The notes under the pieces were generated by a model that saw nothing but the letters and a program-made list of their open reading frames with translations, did no database searches and was not told where the DNA came from. This document shows, in pieces, positions 41,969 to 50,304 of a DNA stretch of 64,000 nucleotides. Both the position numbers and the translations under genes were made by a program. This stretch comes from Acidobacteria bacterium Ga0077551 (GTDB taxonomy: Bacteria > Pseudomonadota > Alphaproteobacteria > Caulobacterales > Hyphomonadaceae): positions 1 through 64,000 of the forward strand of contig LNFC01000009.1 of assembly GCA_001464545.1 (NCBI GenBank). Reading direction: 5' to 3'. The stretch's first letter is position 1. Each line of letters starts with the position of its first letter.

Positions 41969-42984
41969 GCGGAGAAACAATAGGCGTGCGGGTTCCGGGG
42001 CGCGTCAACCTCATCGGCGAGTGGATCGACTTCAGCGGCGGCACAGTGTTGCCGATGCCGATCCGGAGTGAAATCCGGCTGACCCGGACGCCGAATGGGA
42101 CGGATACGGATTATATCCAGTCAGCCGAATTCAGCGACGAAGTGCAGGTCGGCATCCATGCCCCCGCCGCGCGGGACTGGACCGATGCCATTCGCGGCGC
42201 GCTGCAGGCCGCGCGGGTCATGGACTGGATCGAGGGCGGCCAGGATGTAACGGTCCGCAGCGATATCCCCGTGGGCCAAGGTCTTTCATCGTCCGCCGCA
42301 ACCATCGTGGCGACACTGAAAGCCTGCAGGCCTGCGCACGCAAGCGATGACGTGGCGCTGGCCCAGGCAGCGCGGCGGGTGGAAAACGAATTCATGGGTG
42401 TGCCTTGCGGGATCATGGACCAGATGGCCGTGGCAGTTGGGCGGCGCGGACAGGTTCTGGCGCTGGATACGCGGGATTGCAGCTATGAACTTGTGCCGAT
42501 CCCGGAGGATTGGGAGATCGTGGTGATCCAGTCCGGTGTGCGGCGGGAGCTTGCAGACGGCAGCTACAAGGCGCGGCAGATGGAGTGCCAGCAAGCGATG
42601 GACGCCCTCGGGACGGCGGATCTCTGCCAGGCTGACCCGGCGCAGTTTGCAGGGCTGGACGGCGCGGTGGCTAAGCGCGTGCGGCATGTCTGGAGCGAGG
42701 GCCAGCGCAGCCTTGCGGCAGTGGCCGCGCTGAAAGCGCGCGACCGGGCGGCCTTCGGCGCGCTGATGCAGGCGAGCCATGTTTCCCTGCGGGATGACAT
42801 GGAAGTGTCGGTTCCGGTGATTGACCGGATTGTGGAAGACGCCGTTGCGCTGGGCGCGGCCGGCGCGCGCATCACAGGCGCCGGCTTTGGCGGCTGTGTT
42901 GTTGCCTTGGTCGCGCCGGAAAGCGTGCACACATGGTGGGCGGCGCTGAAGGCGCGCCACCCCCGGATCGAACGGGCCGACTGA
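41965..42984 (+). CDS. galK: Galactokinase
   Basis: 339 aa, shorter than the about 380-aa E. coli enzyme. GHMP-kinase motifs: PGRVNLIGEWIDFSGGTVLPMPI, the ATP loop IPVGQGLSSSAA, MGVPCGIMDQMAVAVG with the catalytic Asp, and ARITGAGFGGCVVAL. The usual GEHTDY signature reads GEWIDF, so the sugar-contacting His is Trp (H to W) and Tyr is Phe; this may change sugar preference. Phosphorylates galactose. Between galT (4-bp overlap) and galM (3 bp). Confidence 0.93.
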   Translation: MSGETIGVRVPGRVNLIGEWIDFSGGTVLPMPIRSEIRLTRTPNGTDTDYIQSAEFSDEVQVGIHAPAARDWTDAIRGALQAARVMDWIEGGQDVTVRSDIPVGQGLSSSAATIVATLKACRPAHASDDVALAQAARRVENEFMGVPCGIMDQMAVAVGRRGQVLALDTRDCSYELVPIPEDWEIVVIQSGVRRELADGSYKARQMECQQAMDALGTADLCQADPAQFAGLDGAVAKRVRHVWSEGQRSLAAVAALKARDRAAFGALMQASHVSLRDDMEVSVPVIDRIVEDAVALGAAGARITGAGFGGCVVALVAPESVHTWWAALKARHPRIERAD

Positions 42985-42987
42985 CCG

Positions 42988-43845
42988 GTGGAGGCAAGCC
43001 CGCTGATCCTGCGCGCGCATGATTGGGTGGTCGAGCTGGACCCCGCCCATGGCGGACAGATCGTCCGCGCGGATTGGCAGGGACTGCCCGCGTTAGCGCC
43101 CGGGCAAGCGGGGCGCGCCGCAGCCGATCAACACGGGGGTTGTTTTCCGCTGGTGCCCTTCTCCAACCGGATACGGGACGCAGCGTTCCGGTTCCTCGGC
43201 CGCGAGATACATCTTCCGCCTCCGGAGTATATGGAGCCGCATGCCTTGCATGGGACGGGATGGCGAACCTCCTGGTCCGCAGAAGCGTCCGGACCTGGAA
43301 ACGCAAGGATGTGGTTTGAGCACCCACGCGGGCCGTGGCCCTGGCGTTACCGCGCCGAGCAGACGGTCAGCCTTGAAGCCGGCCAGTTGCACATCTCCTT
43401 GTCGATCCTCAATCTCGACAGTGAACCGATGCCGGCGGGTATCGGGCTGCACCCCTATTTCGTCAGGCCTCAAGGCTTGTGGCTGAACGCACACACTGGC
43501 GGACGGTGGGCAACGCTGACGGGAGAAACCGGCCTTCCGCACGCGCGAGACGCCGCGCCAGAAGACCTCGGCGCCCCTGGCCACGATCATTGCTTCTTCG
43601 GTTGGGACAGGCGGGCAGAATTTGGCGGCGCGGACGGGCTTGCCGTGTCGATCACCGCGTCACCCGCACTCGGAAACCTCGTGATCTACACGCCGCCGGA
43701 CGAAGCGTATTTCTGCCTCGAGCCGGTCTCGCATGTGAACAATGCGGTCAACATGGATGCGCTTGCGCAGGCCGAGCAGATGGCGGTGCTTGCCCCCGGT
43801 GAACAGCTGCAAGGCGCCATGACGATTTCGGTCCGGCCAGCCTGA
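42988..43845 (+). CDS. galM: Aldose 1-epimerase
   Basis: 285 aa from a GTG, 3 bp after galK, so translation is probably coupled. Catalytic residues of GalM: His in EPHALHGTGWRTSW, His in GIGLHPYF and Glu in EAYFCLEPVSHVNNAV. Interconverts alpha and beta anomers of galactose before the kinase. Last gene of galT-galK-galM; a weak ATCCTTTCGAAGGAT hairpin follows. Confidence 0.9.
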   Translation: MEASPLILRAHDWVVELDPAHGGQIVRADWQGLPALAPGQAGRAAADQHGGCFPLVPFSNRIRDAAFRFLGREIHLPPPEYMEPHALHGTGWRTSWSAEASGPGNARMWFEHPRGPWPWRYRAEQTVSLEAGQLHISLSILNLDSEPMPAGIGLHPYFVRPQGLWLNAHTGGRWATLTGETGLPHARDAAPEDLGAPGHDHCFFGWDRRAEFGGADGLAVSITASPALGNLVIYTPPDEAYFCLEPVSHVNNAVNMDALAQAEQMAVLAPGEQLQGAMTISVRPA

Positions 43846-43975
43846 TCCTTTCGAAGGATTGACTTTGGGTCAGGCGGCTTCGGGAGTTGGCCAGCCCCGG
43901 CTTTTCTGTCAGCTTGCATGGACCAGAGACGGCCGGTCTTTATCGGCACAGTCCGCGCAGCGGGATATTGAAGCG

Positions 43976-45157
43976 ATGAACCTTGATCTGACAGCCCAGG
44001 ATGTAGAGTTTCGCAATGAAGTAAGGGCTTTCCTCGACAAGAACCTCACACCGGATCTGGCAGCGGCCGGACGGCTTGCGACCAGCGTGTTCATCGAGCC
44101 CGAGTTCACTCTCCCCTGGCAGCGCATCTTGCATGCGCGTGGCTGGGTCGCGCCGCATTGGCCAAAAGAATATGGCGGCACCGGGTGGGATGAGATGCAG
44201 CGATACATCTTCGCGTCCGAATGCGCGCGGGCGGGCGCGCCGGGGCTGTCACCCATGGGGCTTGGCATGGTGGGGCCCTGCATCATCGGCTACGGCACGC
44301 CGGAGCAGAAGGCGCACTACCTGCCCCGAATCCTCTCGGGTGAAGACTACTGGTGCCAGGGATATTCCGAGCCCGGCTCAGGATCGGACCTCGCCTCGCT
44401 GCAGCTGAAAGCCGAGAGCGACAGCGACGATTACGTGCTCAACGGCACCAAGATCTGGACGACACACGCGCATCACGCGAACAAGATGTTCTGCCTTGTA
44501 CGGACGGATCCGGCGGCCAAGCCGCAGATGGGCATCACCTTCCTGCTGCTGGACATGAAAACACCCGGCATCAAGGTCGATCCCATCATCACGCTGGCGG
44601 GCGAGCATGAACTCAACCAGGTGTTCTTCGACGACGTGCGTGTTCCGAAATCCGGACGGCTGGGCGCAGAGAATGATGGCTGGTCCGTGGCGAAGTACCT
44701 GCTCGAGTTCGAGCGCGGCGGCGGATCTTCGGCAGGACTGGAAGCCGTGCTGGCCCGCCTGCAGAAACATGTCCATTCCGATTCCAATTCCGACATGGCG
44801 CTGGTCCGTCGGATCGGCGAACTCTCTATGCGGCTTGAGGCGATCAAGACGACCGAGCAGCGTATCCTCTCGGATCTGACGAGCGGCCAGCCGCCGGGTC
44901 CGGCCGGGTCAATGCTGAAAATCCAGCGGACGGAACTCATGCAGGCCATCGACGAGGCGGGCGTCAGTTCGCTCGGCGCCCATGCCGCGCCCTATCAGCC
45001 GGACGCCTGGCAGCCCGGCGCGAACGCTCCGATCCTGGGCCCTGAAGCCCTCGTCACCGGTATGGCGCGGTATCTGAACAACCGTGCCGGCTCGATCTAT
45101 GGCGGTTCGAACGAAGTCCAGCGCAACATCATGGCGAAAGCCGTCCTCGGGCTTTGA
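43976..45157 (+). CDS. Acyl-CoA dehydrogenase
   Basis: 393 aa from the ATG at 43976 (MNLDLTAQDVEFRNEVRAFLD); the track's 39-residue leader is unsupported. ACAD motifs: QGYSEPGSGSDLASL at the FAD/substrate site, NGTKIWTTHAHHANKMFCLVRTD, and RAGSIYGGSNEVQRNIMAKAVLGL at the C-terminus, which carries the Arg/FAD contact. Oxidises an acyl-CoA to the 2,3-enoyl-CoA and passes electrons to ETF. The chain or ring specificity is unknown. It stands alone between galM and a lipoprotein gene. Confidence 0.9.
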   Translation: MNLDLTAQDVEFRNEVRAFLDKNLTPDLAAAGRLATSVFIEPEFTLPWQRILHARGWVAPHWPKEYGGTGWDEMQRYIFASECARAGAPGLSPMGLGMVGPCIIGYGTPEQKAHYLPRILSGEDYWCQGYSEPGSGSDLASLQLKAESDSDDYVLNGTKIWTTHAHHANKMFCLVRTDPAAKPQMGITFLLLDMKTPGIKVDPIITLAGEHELNQVFFDDVRVPKSGRLGAENDGWSVAKYLLEFERGGGSSAGLEAVLARLQKHVHSDSNSDMALVRRIGELSMRLEAIKTTEQRILSDLTSGQPPGPAGSMLKIQRTELMQAIDEAGVSSLGAHAAPYQPDAWQPGANAPILGPEALVTGMARYLNNRAGSIYGGSNEVQRNIMAKAVLGL

Positions 45158-45231
45158 AACCTTCTGCGCCAGTTCATACGGGCCATCTGATGACAGGAAC
45201 CAGGCGAGGACGAAGATCGGTGCACAAACGA

Positions 45232-45248
45232 CTCGCCTGACAGGCGAG
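45232..45248. promoter_or_regulatory. Perfect 17-bp palindrome upstream of lipoprotein gene (candidate operator)
   Basis: CTCGCCTG A CAGGCGAG: two perfect 8-bp arms around one base, ending 54 bp before the ATG of the following lipoprotein gene. The size and symmetry fit a dimeric repressor site of the TetR or LacI kind rather than a terminator, since no T tract follows. It could also be a short hairpin after the acyl-CoA dehydrogenase gene. Confidence 0.4.
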
Positions 45249-45301
45249 CGGCAGGCATTTTGCAACAGGGCGGTCAGACCTGCGTTCGGAGACCCTTGTC
45301 C

Positions 45302-46351
45302 ATGTTGCGCCATCTCTTGCCTGCTGCCGCCCTTTTCGGCGCGGCCCTGATCACCGCCTGCGCCCAGACGGGCGCCGTTCCGGCCACCACACTGGCTGTA
45401 CCGGCTGAACCGGAAGCCGGTTGGCGCCCTTTCTCGGCCGACAGCCCGTGGAACACGAAGATCCCCGCGGACGCCAGGATTGACCCGAAATCGGACGTTC
45501 TGGTCGCCGATGTCGGCGCCGCCGGTTCGTTTTATGTGAACATGCCGGAATGGTCGGTTCTGGTTAAGTATATCGATTCGTCGCAGGCGCCGAAGCTGCC
45601 GGTGCGCGCCCTTTATGAAGGCCGCTATGGTCCGGGCTTCGAGCCGGGAAAACGGGTGCCTCTGCCCGCCGACACGCTGCCTGAAGACGCCACGTCCGCG
45701 CAGCGATACTACGTCACGCTGGTGGACCCGGCGCGCAACCTCGCCTGGGATACACGCCAGCTTGGCCGCACCGAGGAAGGCGAATGGTTCGCCGGTTTCG
45801 GCGCCGCGGTTGATCTCTCCGGCACGGGCGTCGCCATGCCCTGGATGAAAGCCGAGCGCGCGGATCTTTCCGGCGGGGCTCGTCCTTCGGGCGCGCCGCT
45901 GATGGCCGGACTGCTCCGGGTTGATGAAGTCAAGGCTGGCCGCATCGACCATGCGCTCGCCTTCGCCTATCCGCTCGCGCAAACCGGCAAGTTCCTGCCG
46001 CCGGCAAGCATGGCGCTCGACGCGCCGGGCAAGGCCAGCGAACGCCCGATCGGCCTGCCCATGGGCGCCCGCATCCAGCTCGACCCTGCATTTGATATCG
46101 ACAACACACTGCTTTCGCCCGGTGCCAAGACCGTTGCAAAAGCGCTTCAGGAGTACGGCGCCATTCTCGTCGATACGGCGGGCGCGACCGTGCTCTACGC
46201 CGAGAGCGGCCCTGAGCAGCTGGCAAAGTGGGAGGGCGTGCTTGCGCCCGGCGATCTCCAGTCTCTGTTCACGACCGATTTCATCGCCACGCACTTCCGC
46301 GTCATCGATACAGGCGAGCCCCTGCCGGGCGTTCCGCGCCCGGTAAAGTAG
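45302..46351 (+). CDS. Lipoprotein of unknown function
   Basis: 349 aa from the ATG at 45302. Lipobox LITAC with Cys20, so probably anchored to a membrane leaflet. Mature part starts WRPFSADSPWNTKIPADARIDPKSDVLV, a motif seen at the start of a beta-rich secreted domain in several bacterial proteins of unknown role. Later segments are RGLPMG-like (RPIGLPMGARIQLDPAFDI) and HFRVIDTGEP. It may bind or act on polysaccharide, but no catalytic motif is recognisable. A palindrome lies upstream. Confidence 0.75.
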   Translation: MLRHLLPAAALFGAALITACAQTGAVPATTLAVPAEPEAGWRPFSADSPWNTKIPADARIDPKSDVLVADVGAAGSFYVNMPEWSVLVKYIDSSQAPKLPVRALYEGRYGPGFEPGKRVPLPADTLPEDATSAQRYYVTLVDPARNLAWDTRQLGRTEEGEWFAGFGAAVDLSGTGVAMPWMKAERADLSGGARPSGAPLMAGLLRVDEVKAGRIDHALAFAYPLAQTGKFLPPASMALDAPGKASERPIGLPMGARIQLDPAFDIDNTLLSPGAKTVAKALQEYGAILVDTAGATVLYAESGPEQLAKWEGVLAPGDLQSLFTTDFIATHFRVIDTGEPLPGVPRPVK

Positions 46352-46355
46352 GCCG

Positions 46356-46772
46356 TCAGCTCGGCCGCGAGGTATCGTAGGGACTGTCGAGCGAGAAGGT
46401 CGGGATCACCGCGACCATCTCCTCGCCGTTCTCGCCAATCAGGTCATAAGTCCCGCTCATGATGCCGGACGGCGTCGCGAGCGGTGTGCCCGAGGAATAG
46501 TTGAAGCACTCGCCCGGCGCGAGGGTCGGCGTCTGCCCGACGACGCCGTCGCCGTCCACAGCCATCATCCGGCCTGCCATATCGACGATCCGCCAGTGGC
46601 GCCGCGCAATCGTCCACGTCCGGTCGCTCTCGTTCTCCACATCCACCGTGTACGACCACATGAAACGGCTGCGGCCGGGTTCAGACTCGTCATGCAGGAA
46701 GCGCGTGCGCACCCGGATGCGCACGCCGTCGGTGACCGCTTCATATTGCGGAGGCGGGGCGCGCCTGGCCAT
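46356..46772 (-). CDS. apaG: ApaG family protein
   Basis: 138 aa from the ATG at 46772; the GTG in the track lacks a ribosome site. ApaG fold (fibronectin-III-like): VRIRVRTRFLHDESEPGRSRFMWSYTVDVENES, RRHWRIVDMAGRMMAVDGDGVVGQTPTLAPGECFNYSSGTPL, MSGTYDLIGENGEEMVAVIPTFSL. Linked to Co2+/Mg2+ efflux in Salmonella by genetics; the molecular role is unclear. Convergent with the lipoprotein gene, and followed the other side by metZ on the same strand, as in many alphaproteobacteria. Confidence 0.95.
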   Translation of the reverse strand: MARRAPPPQYEAVTDGVRIRVRTRFLHDESEPGRSRFMWSYTVDVENESDRTWTIARRHWRIVDMAGRMMAVDGDGVVGQTPTLAPGECFNYSSGTPLATPSGIMSGTYDLIGENGEEMVAVIPTFSLDSPYDTSRPS

Positions 46773-46794
46773 CCCTTGAGGCACCTTTTCGAAT

Positions 46795-47997
46795 CTACAC
46801 TGCGCTCAGGGCGCCGAGAAAGTCTGCCTCAAGATCATCCCCGTCCTCAAGCCCGACCGATACGCGCACCCAGCTGCGGTCGAGCCCCATGGCGGCCTGC
46901 TCCGCGTCCGACAACGCCCGGTGGGTGGTGGTCGAGGGATGGCAGGCGAGCGTCTTGGTATCCCCGAGATTGTTGCAGATATCGGCAATTTTCAGCCCGT
47001 TGAGGAAGCGGAAGGCTTCCGCCTGACCGCCCTTCAGCGACATCGCCAGCAGCGTTCCGCCGGACTTCATCTGCTTCTTATGTATTTCGTAATGCGGGTG
47101 ATCCTTGCGGTGCGGATAGCGCACGGCAGCGACCGCCGGATGCGCGCCAATCGCATCCGCAAGCCGCGCGGCCGTCCGGCTCTGCGCCTCGACGCGGAGC
47201 TGCATGGTCTCAAGACCCTTCAGAACGACCCATGCGTTGAACGGCGAACAGGCGGGACCGACATGGCGCAGCCAGGGATCGTACACTTCGGACATGTACT
47301 TCTCAGTCGTCAGGATCGCGCCGGCAAGGACCCGGCCCTGCCCGTCCATGTGCTTCGTGGCGGAATACGCGATCACGTCCGCGCCGAGCTCCAGCGGGCG
47401 CTGGAGCACCGGCGTAGCAAACACGTTGTCGACCACGAGCAGGGCGCCGGCTTTCCTGCAAAGCTTGGCGACCGCTGCAATGTCGACGCCGTCCAGCAGC
47501 GGATTGGCCGGGCTCTCGATCAGCACCAGCTGGCAACCCTTGCCGATCTCGCGCTCCCAGGCCGCCATGTCGGCGCCGTCCACGAACACCGCTTCGATGC
47601 CAAATTTCGGCATCTGGTTGGCGAGAATCCAGCGGCACGAGCCGAACAGCGCGGTCGCGGCCACAACACGGTCCCCTGCCTTCAGCGGCGCGAGAATGGC
47701 CGATGAGATGGCGCCCATGCCGGAGCCGGTCACGCGGCAGGCCTCGGCGCCTTCGATCAGGCAGAGGCGCTGCTGCAGCATCTCGGCTGTCGGGCTGCCA
47801 TAACGGGAATAGACGAAGCCTTCTTCCTTGCCGGCCATACGCGCCTCGGCCTGCTCAGCCGAATCGTAGGCGTAGCCGGAAGTCAGGAAAATCGCCTCGG
47901 AAATCTCGCCGAACTGAGAGCGCATCAGGCCGCCGCGCACCGCCTGTGTGGCGGGCTTCCAGCCTTTTGGGTCATCTCCGCCGGGTGCGTCAGCCAT
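46795..47997 (-). CDS. metZ: O-succinylhomoserine sulfhydrylase
   Basis: 400 aa, PLP-dependent Cys/Met metabolism family: VYSRYGSPTAEMLQQRLCLIEGAEAC, LVLIESPANPLLDGVDIAAVAKL, and the Schiff-base Lys in AYSATKHMDGQGRVLAGAI. CHPSTTTHRALSDAEQAAMG near the end is typical of MetZ. Forms homocysteine directly from O-succinylhomoserine and sulfide in methionine synthesis. Precedes apaG by 22 bp on the same strand; divergent from the dcd gene with 65 bp between starts. Confidence 0.93.
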   Translation of the reverse strand: MADAPGGDDPKGWKPATQAVRGGLMRSQFGEISEAIFLTSGYAYDSAEQAEARMAGKEEGFVYSRYGSPTAEMLQQRLCLIEGAEACRVTGSGMGAISSAILAPLKAGDRVVAATALFGSCRWILANQMPKFGIEAVFVDGADMAAWEREIGKGCQLVLIESPANPLLDGVDIAAVAKLCRKAGALLVVDNVFATPVLQRPLELGADVIAYSATKHMDGQGRVLAGAILTTEKYMSEVYDPWLRHVGPACSPFNAWVVLKGLETMQLRVEAQSRTAARLADAIGAHPAVAAVRYPHRKDHPHYEIHKKQMKSGGTLLAMSLKGGQAEAFRFLNGLKIADICNNLGDTKTLACHPSTTTHRALSDAEQAAMGLDRSWVRVSVGLEDGDDLEADFLGALSAV

Positions 47998-48062
47998 GTC
48001 AGCGCTCGTCCTTGTGTTTCCGGGAGACGGACTTATGCCTGATGACCCATGGGGTGCAAGTG

Positions 48063-49079
48063 ATGGCGGATTCGGCGGGCGTCTTGCCCGACTTCGAAAT
48101 AGAAGCGCTGGTGGCGAGCGGAGCGATCCGCAGCACGCTGGCGCTTGAGCCGGGACAGGTGCAGCCCGCCAGCCTCGACCTGCGCCTCGCCGAGGACGCC
48201 TACAGGCTGCGCGCCAGCTTCCTGCCCGGCAAGGACCGCGCCGTGGCCGACCTGCTGCAGGACCCCGGCATCCGGCTCCACCGCATCGACCTGACCGACA
48301 AGGGCGCCGTGCTGGAAACCGGCTGCGTCTATCTCGTGCCCCTGCAGGAATCGCTGCGCCTGCCGGCAGGCCTTGCGGCGCGGGCGAACCCCAAGAGCTC
48401 CACCGGCCGGATCGACGTCTTCACCCGGCTCGTCACCAATCGCGGGAAAGCCTTTGACGAAGTGCCGACCGCCTATTCCGGCCCGCTCTATCTCGAGGTC
48501 AGCCCCCGCACCTTCCCGATCATGGTGCGCCCCGGCGACCGCCTGGCGCAGCTGCGCTTCAAGCGGAAGAAGCCGGATACGCTGAAGGAAAAGGTTGTCT
48601 CGATCGATCTGGAACCACCCGCCGGCCAGCCCGCCGGCTACCGCGCCAAGCCGCACTCAGGCGTCGTTGATCTGCGCGGGATCGGCGCCCACGAAGTCAG
48701 CCAGTTCTGGGAGCCGGTGTATCCGAAGAACGGACGCATCGTCTTGAACCCGGAAGAATTCTACATCCTCGTCAGCCGCGAGACCGTGAAGGTCGCCCCC
48801 GATGAGGCCGCCGAAATGGCCCCGATTGCCCCCGAACTTGGCGAGTTCCGCGCCCACTATGCCGGATTTTTCGATCCCGGCTTCGGCATGAACAAGGACG
48901 GCAGCCGCGCGGTTCTGGAGGTGCGCTCGCGCGATGTGCCCTTCATTCTCGAGCACGGCCAACCCGTGGCGAAGCTCATCTATGAGCCGATGTCCGCGCG
49001 CCCGAAAGCGCTCTATGGCGGCCAGGGCTCGAACTATCAGGGCCAGGGGCTGAAGCTCTCCAAACATTTCGGATCCTGA
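48063..49079 (+). CDS. dcd: Bidomain 2'-deoxycytidine 5'-triphosphate deaminase
   Basis: 338 aa from the ATG at 48063; an in-frame ATG at 48042 would add 7 residues. DCD pattern duplicated: GQVQPASLDLRLAEDAYRLRASFLPG and ANPKSSTGRIDVFTRLV in the N-terminal half with the active-site SSxGR, then VVDLRGIGAHEVSQFWEPVYPKNGRI and a second trimer-forming beta domain. Alphaproteobacterial dCTP deaminases have this double-length form. It makes dUTP from dCTP for thymidylate supply. Confidence 0.9.
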   Translation: MADSAGVLPDFEIEALVASGAIRSTLALEPGQVQPASLDLRLAEDAYRLRASFLPGKDRAVADLLQDPGIRLHRIDLTDKGAVLETGCVYLVPLQESLRLPAGLAARANPKSSTGRIDVFTRLVTNRGKAFDEVPTAYSGPLYLEVSPRTFPIMVRPGDRLAQLRFKRKKPDTLKEKVVSIDLEPPAGQPAGYRAKPHSGVVDLRGIGAHEVSQFWEPVYPKNGRIVLNPEEFYILVSRETVKVAPDEAAEMAPIAPELGEFRAHYAGFFDPGFGMNKDGSRAVLEVRSRDVPFILEHGQPVAKLIYEPMSARPKALYGGQGSNYQGQGLKLSKHFGS

Positions 49080-49224
49080 CCCGGAACCTCCGCCGCTCTC
49101 ATGCGTTACAACGAAGACTGCCCGCACAAGCGGTCATCAGAGTCCCCTCGCTTCAGGCCCCAGAATACCGGTGCCTGCCCAGCTTGCGGGCCTTCTGGTC
49201 AAAGCAACTGAAGAGGACGACCCT

Positions 49225-49542
49225 ATGAAAATTCGTATTCCTGCAGCCATCGCCGCCGCATTTGCCGTCTCGCAAGTCGCTGCCCCGTTCGCGTTTGCTG
49301 AAGCCCCCGCCGCCCAGTTCCGCAGCGTCGAAGCGCAGCCGTTTAGCAGCGCTGACCTGCAATCCTACGGCCTGTCCTCTGAAGATGCCGCAACGGTTGT
49401 GGCCTACCAGGAGCAGGGCTACACGGTCCAACTCGTGACCGCCGAAGAAGCTGAAGCCTACAACGCCGGCATGTCCACCAACAACGTGCTCGCCATCGTT
49501 GGCCTCGTCGTCATCGTGCTCGTGGTCGCTTCCGCGATCTGA
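49225..49542 (+). CDS. Small exported protein with C-terminal membrane helix
   Basis: 105 aa from the ATG at 49225 (MKIRIPAAIAAAFAVSQVAAPFAFAE), giving a Sec signal peptide cleaved after AFA. A short hydrophilic middle (LQSYGLSSEDAATVVAYQEQGYTVQLVTAEEAEAYN) precedes a hydrophobic tail NNVLAIVGLVVIVLVVASAI that should anchor it. No family recognised. Stop is 3 bp before the C39-like peptidase ATG, so the two are coupled and probably work together. Confidence 0.75.
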   Translation: MKIRIPAAIAAAFAVSQVAAPFAFAEAPAAQFRSVEAQPFSSADLQSYGLSSEDAATVVAYQEQGYTVQLVTAEEAEAYNAGMSTNNVLAIVGLVVIVLVVASAI

Positions 49543-49545
49543 TCG

Positions 49546-50253
49546 ATGTTGCGAACGGCAGCTGCGGCGCTGGCGTTCGGGGTCAGCGCTTGCGCCACCA
49601 CCCCGAGCGCCAGCCCCGACGCTTTCGCGGAGCGAAGCGCCGCCAACAGCTTTGAATTCTTTGACCGGGCCGTCGATCCCCCGTCAACGCTCCTCTTGCC
49701 GGTCGAGCACGATCGCCAGACCAACGGCATCGCCTGCGGCGCGCATGCTCTGGCTAGTGTCACGAACTACTGGCTCGGCCCTGGCCATGTTTCCGGCACC
49801 GATATCTTCGCCGCCACGCCGCCCGCTGACATGCAGACCGGCTATTCCATGGCCGAGATCCTGAAGCTGGCGGGCGAGCAAGGCTTGCTGGCCAGCGCAG
49901 TGCGTTTGCAGCCGGACGGCATCCTGCGCGAACTCGAAGCGGGCCGCCCCGTCCTCGTCCCGGTGCGCGTGCCCTCCGTCTTCGTGCAGGGCTGGCAGCT
50001 GCCCGGCGCCAATATTCCCGTGCTCGGATTTCCCGCCGCGCTCGTCATCTCACGCAGCGCGCAGCTTTCGGAAATGACCGGTCAGGGGATGCTCAACCAC
50101 TATGTCCTCGTCGCCGGCTACGATGGTGACACGTTCGTGATCCTCGAGCCGGTCATGGGTCTGCGCACCATCAGCGCCGAACGGCTGGACCGCTACCGCG
50201 AGGCCTTCGGCAACGCGGCAATCGTCTTTAGCCCTACCCCCAGCGCCACCTGA
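49546..50253 (+). CDS. C39-like cysteine peptidase lipoprotein
   Basis: 235 aa. Lipobox VSAC after a short signal. Catalytic Cys in QTNGIACGAHALASV, the C39 Q-x5-CG pattern, and His in NHYVLVAGYDGD followed by LEPVMGLRTIS. This is a stand-alone peptidase domain without the ABC transporter of bacteriocin exporters, facing the periplasm or surface. The preceding small membrane protein is a plausible substrate or partner. Bacterial C39-like lipoproteins of this type have no assigned substrate. Confidence 0.85.
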   Translation: MLRTAAAALAFGVSACATTPSASPDAFAERSAANSFEFFDRAVDPPSTLLLPVEHDRQTNGIACGAHALASVTNYWLGPGHVSGTDIFAATPPADMQTGYSMAEILKLAGEQGLLASAVRLQPDGILRELEAGRPVLVPVRVPSVFVQGWQLPGANIPVLGFPAALVISRSAQLSEMTGQGMLNHYVLVAGYDGDTFVILEPVMGLRTISAERLDRYREAFGNAAIVFSPTPSAT

Positions 50254-50264
50254 CACCGAATACA

Positions 50265-50290
50265 ATTTCGCCGGCTTGCGCCGGCGAAAT
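50265..50290. terminator. Bidirectional hairpin terminator between convergent genes
   Basis: ATTTCGCCGGC TTGC GCCGGCGAAAT: an 11-bp perfect stem with a 4-nt loop, in the 51-bp gap between the convergent C39 peptidase and permease genes. AT-rich ends serve as U tracts in either direction. Confidence 0.75.
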
Positions 50291-50304
50291 CTCAGGTTTG
50301 GGTC

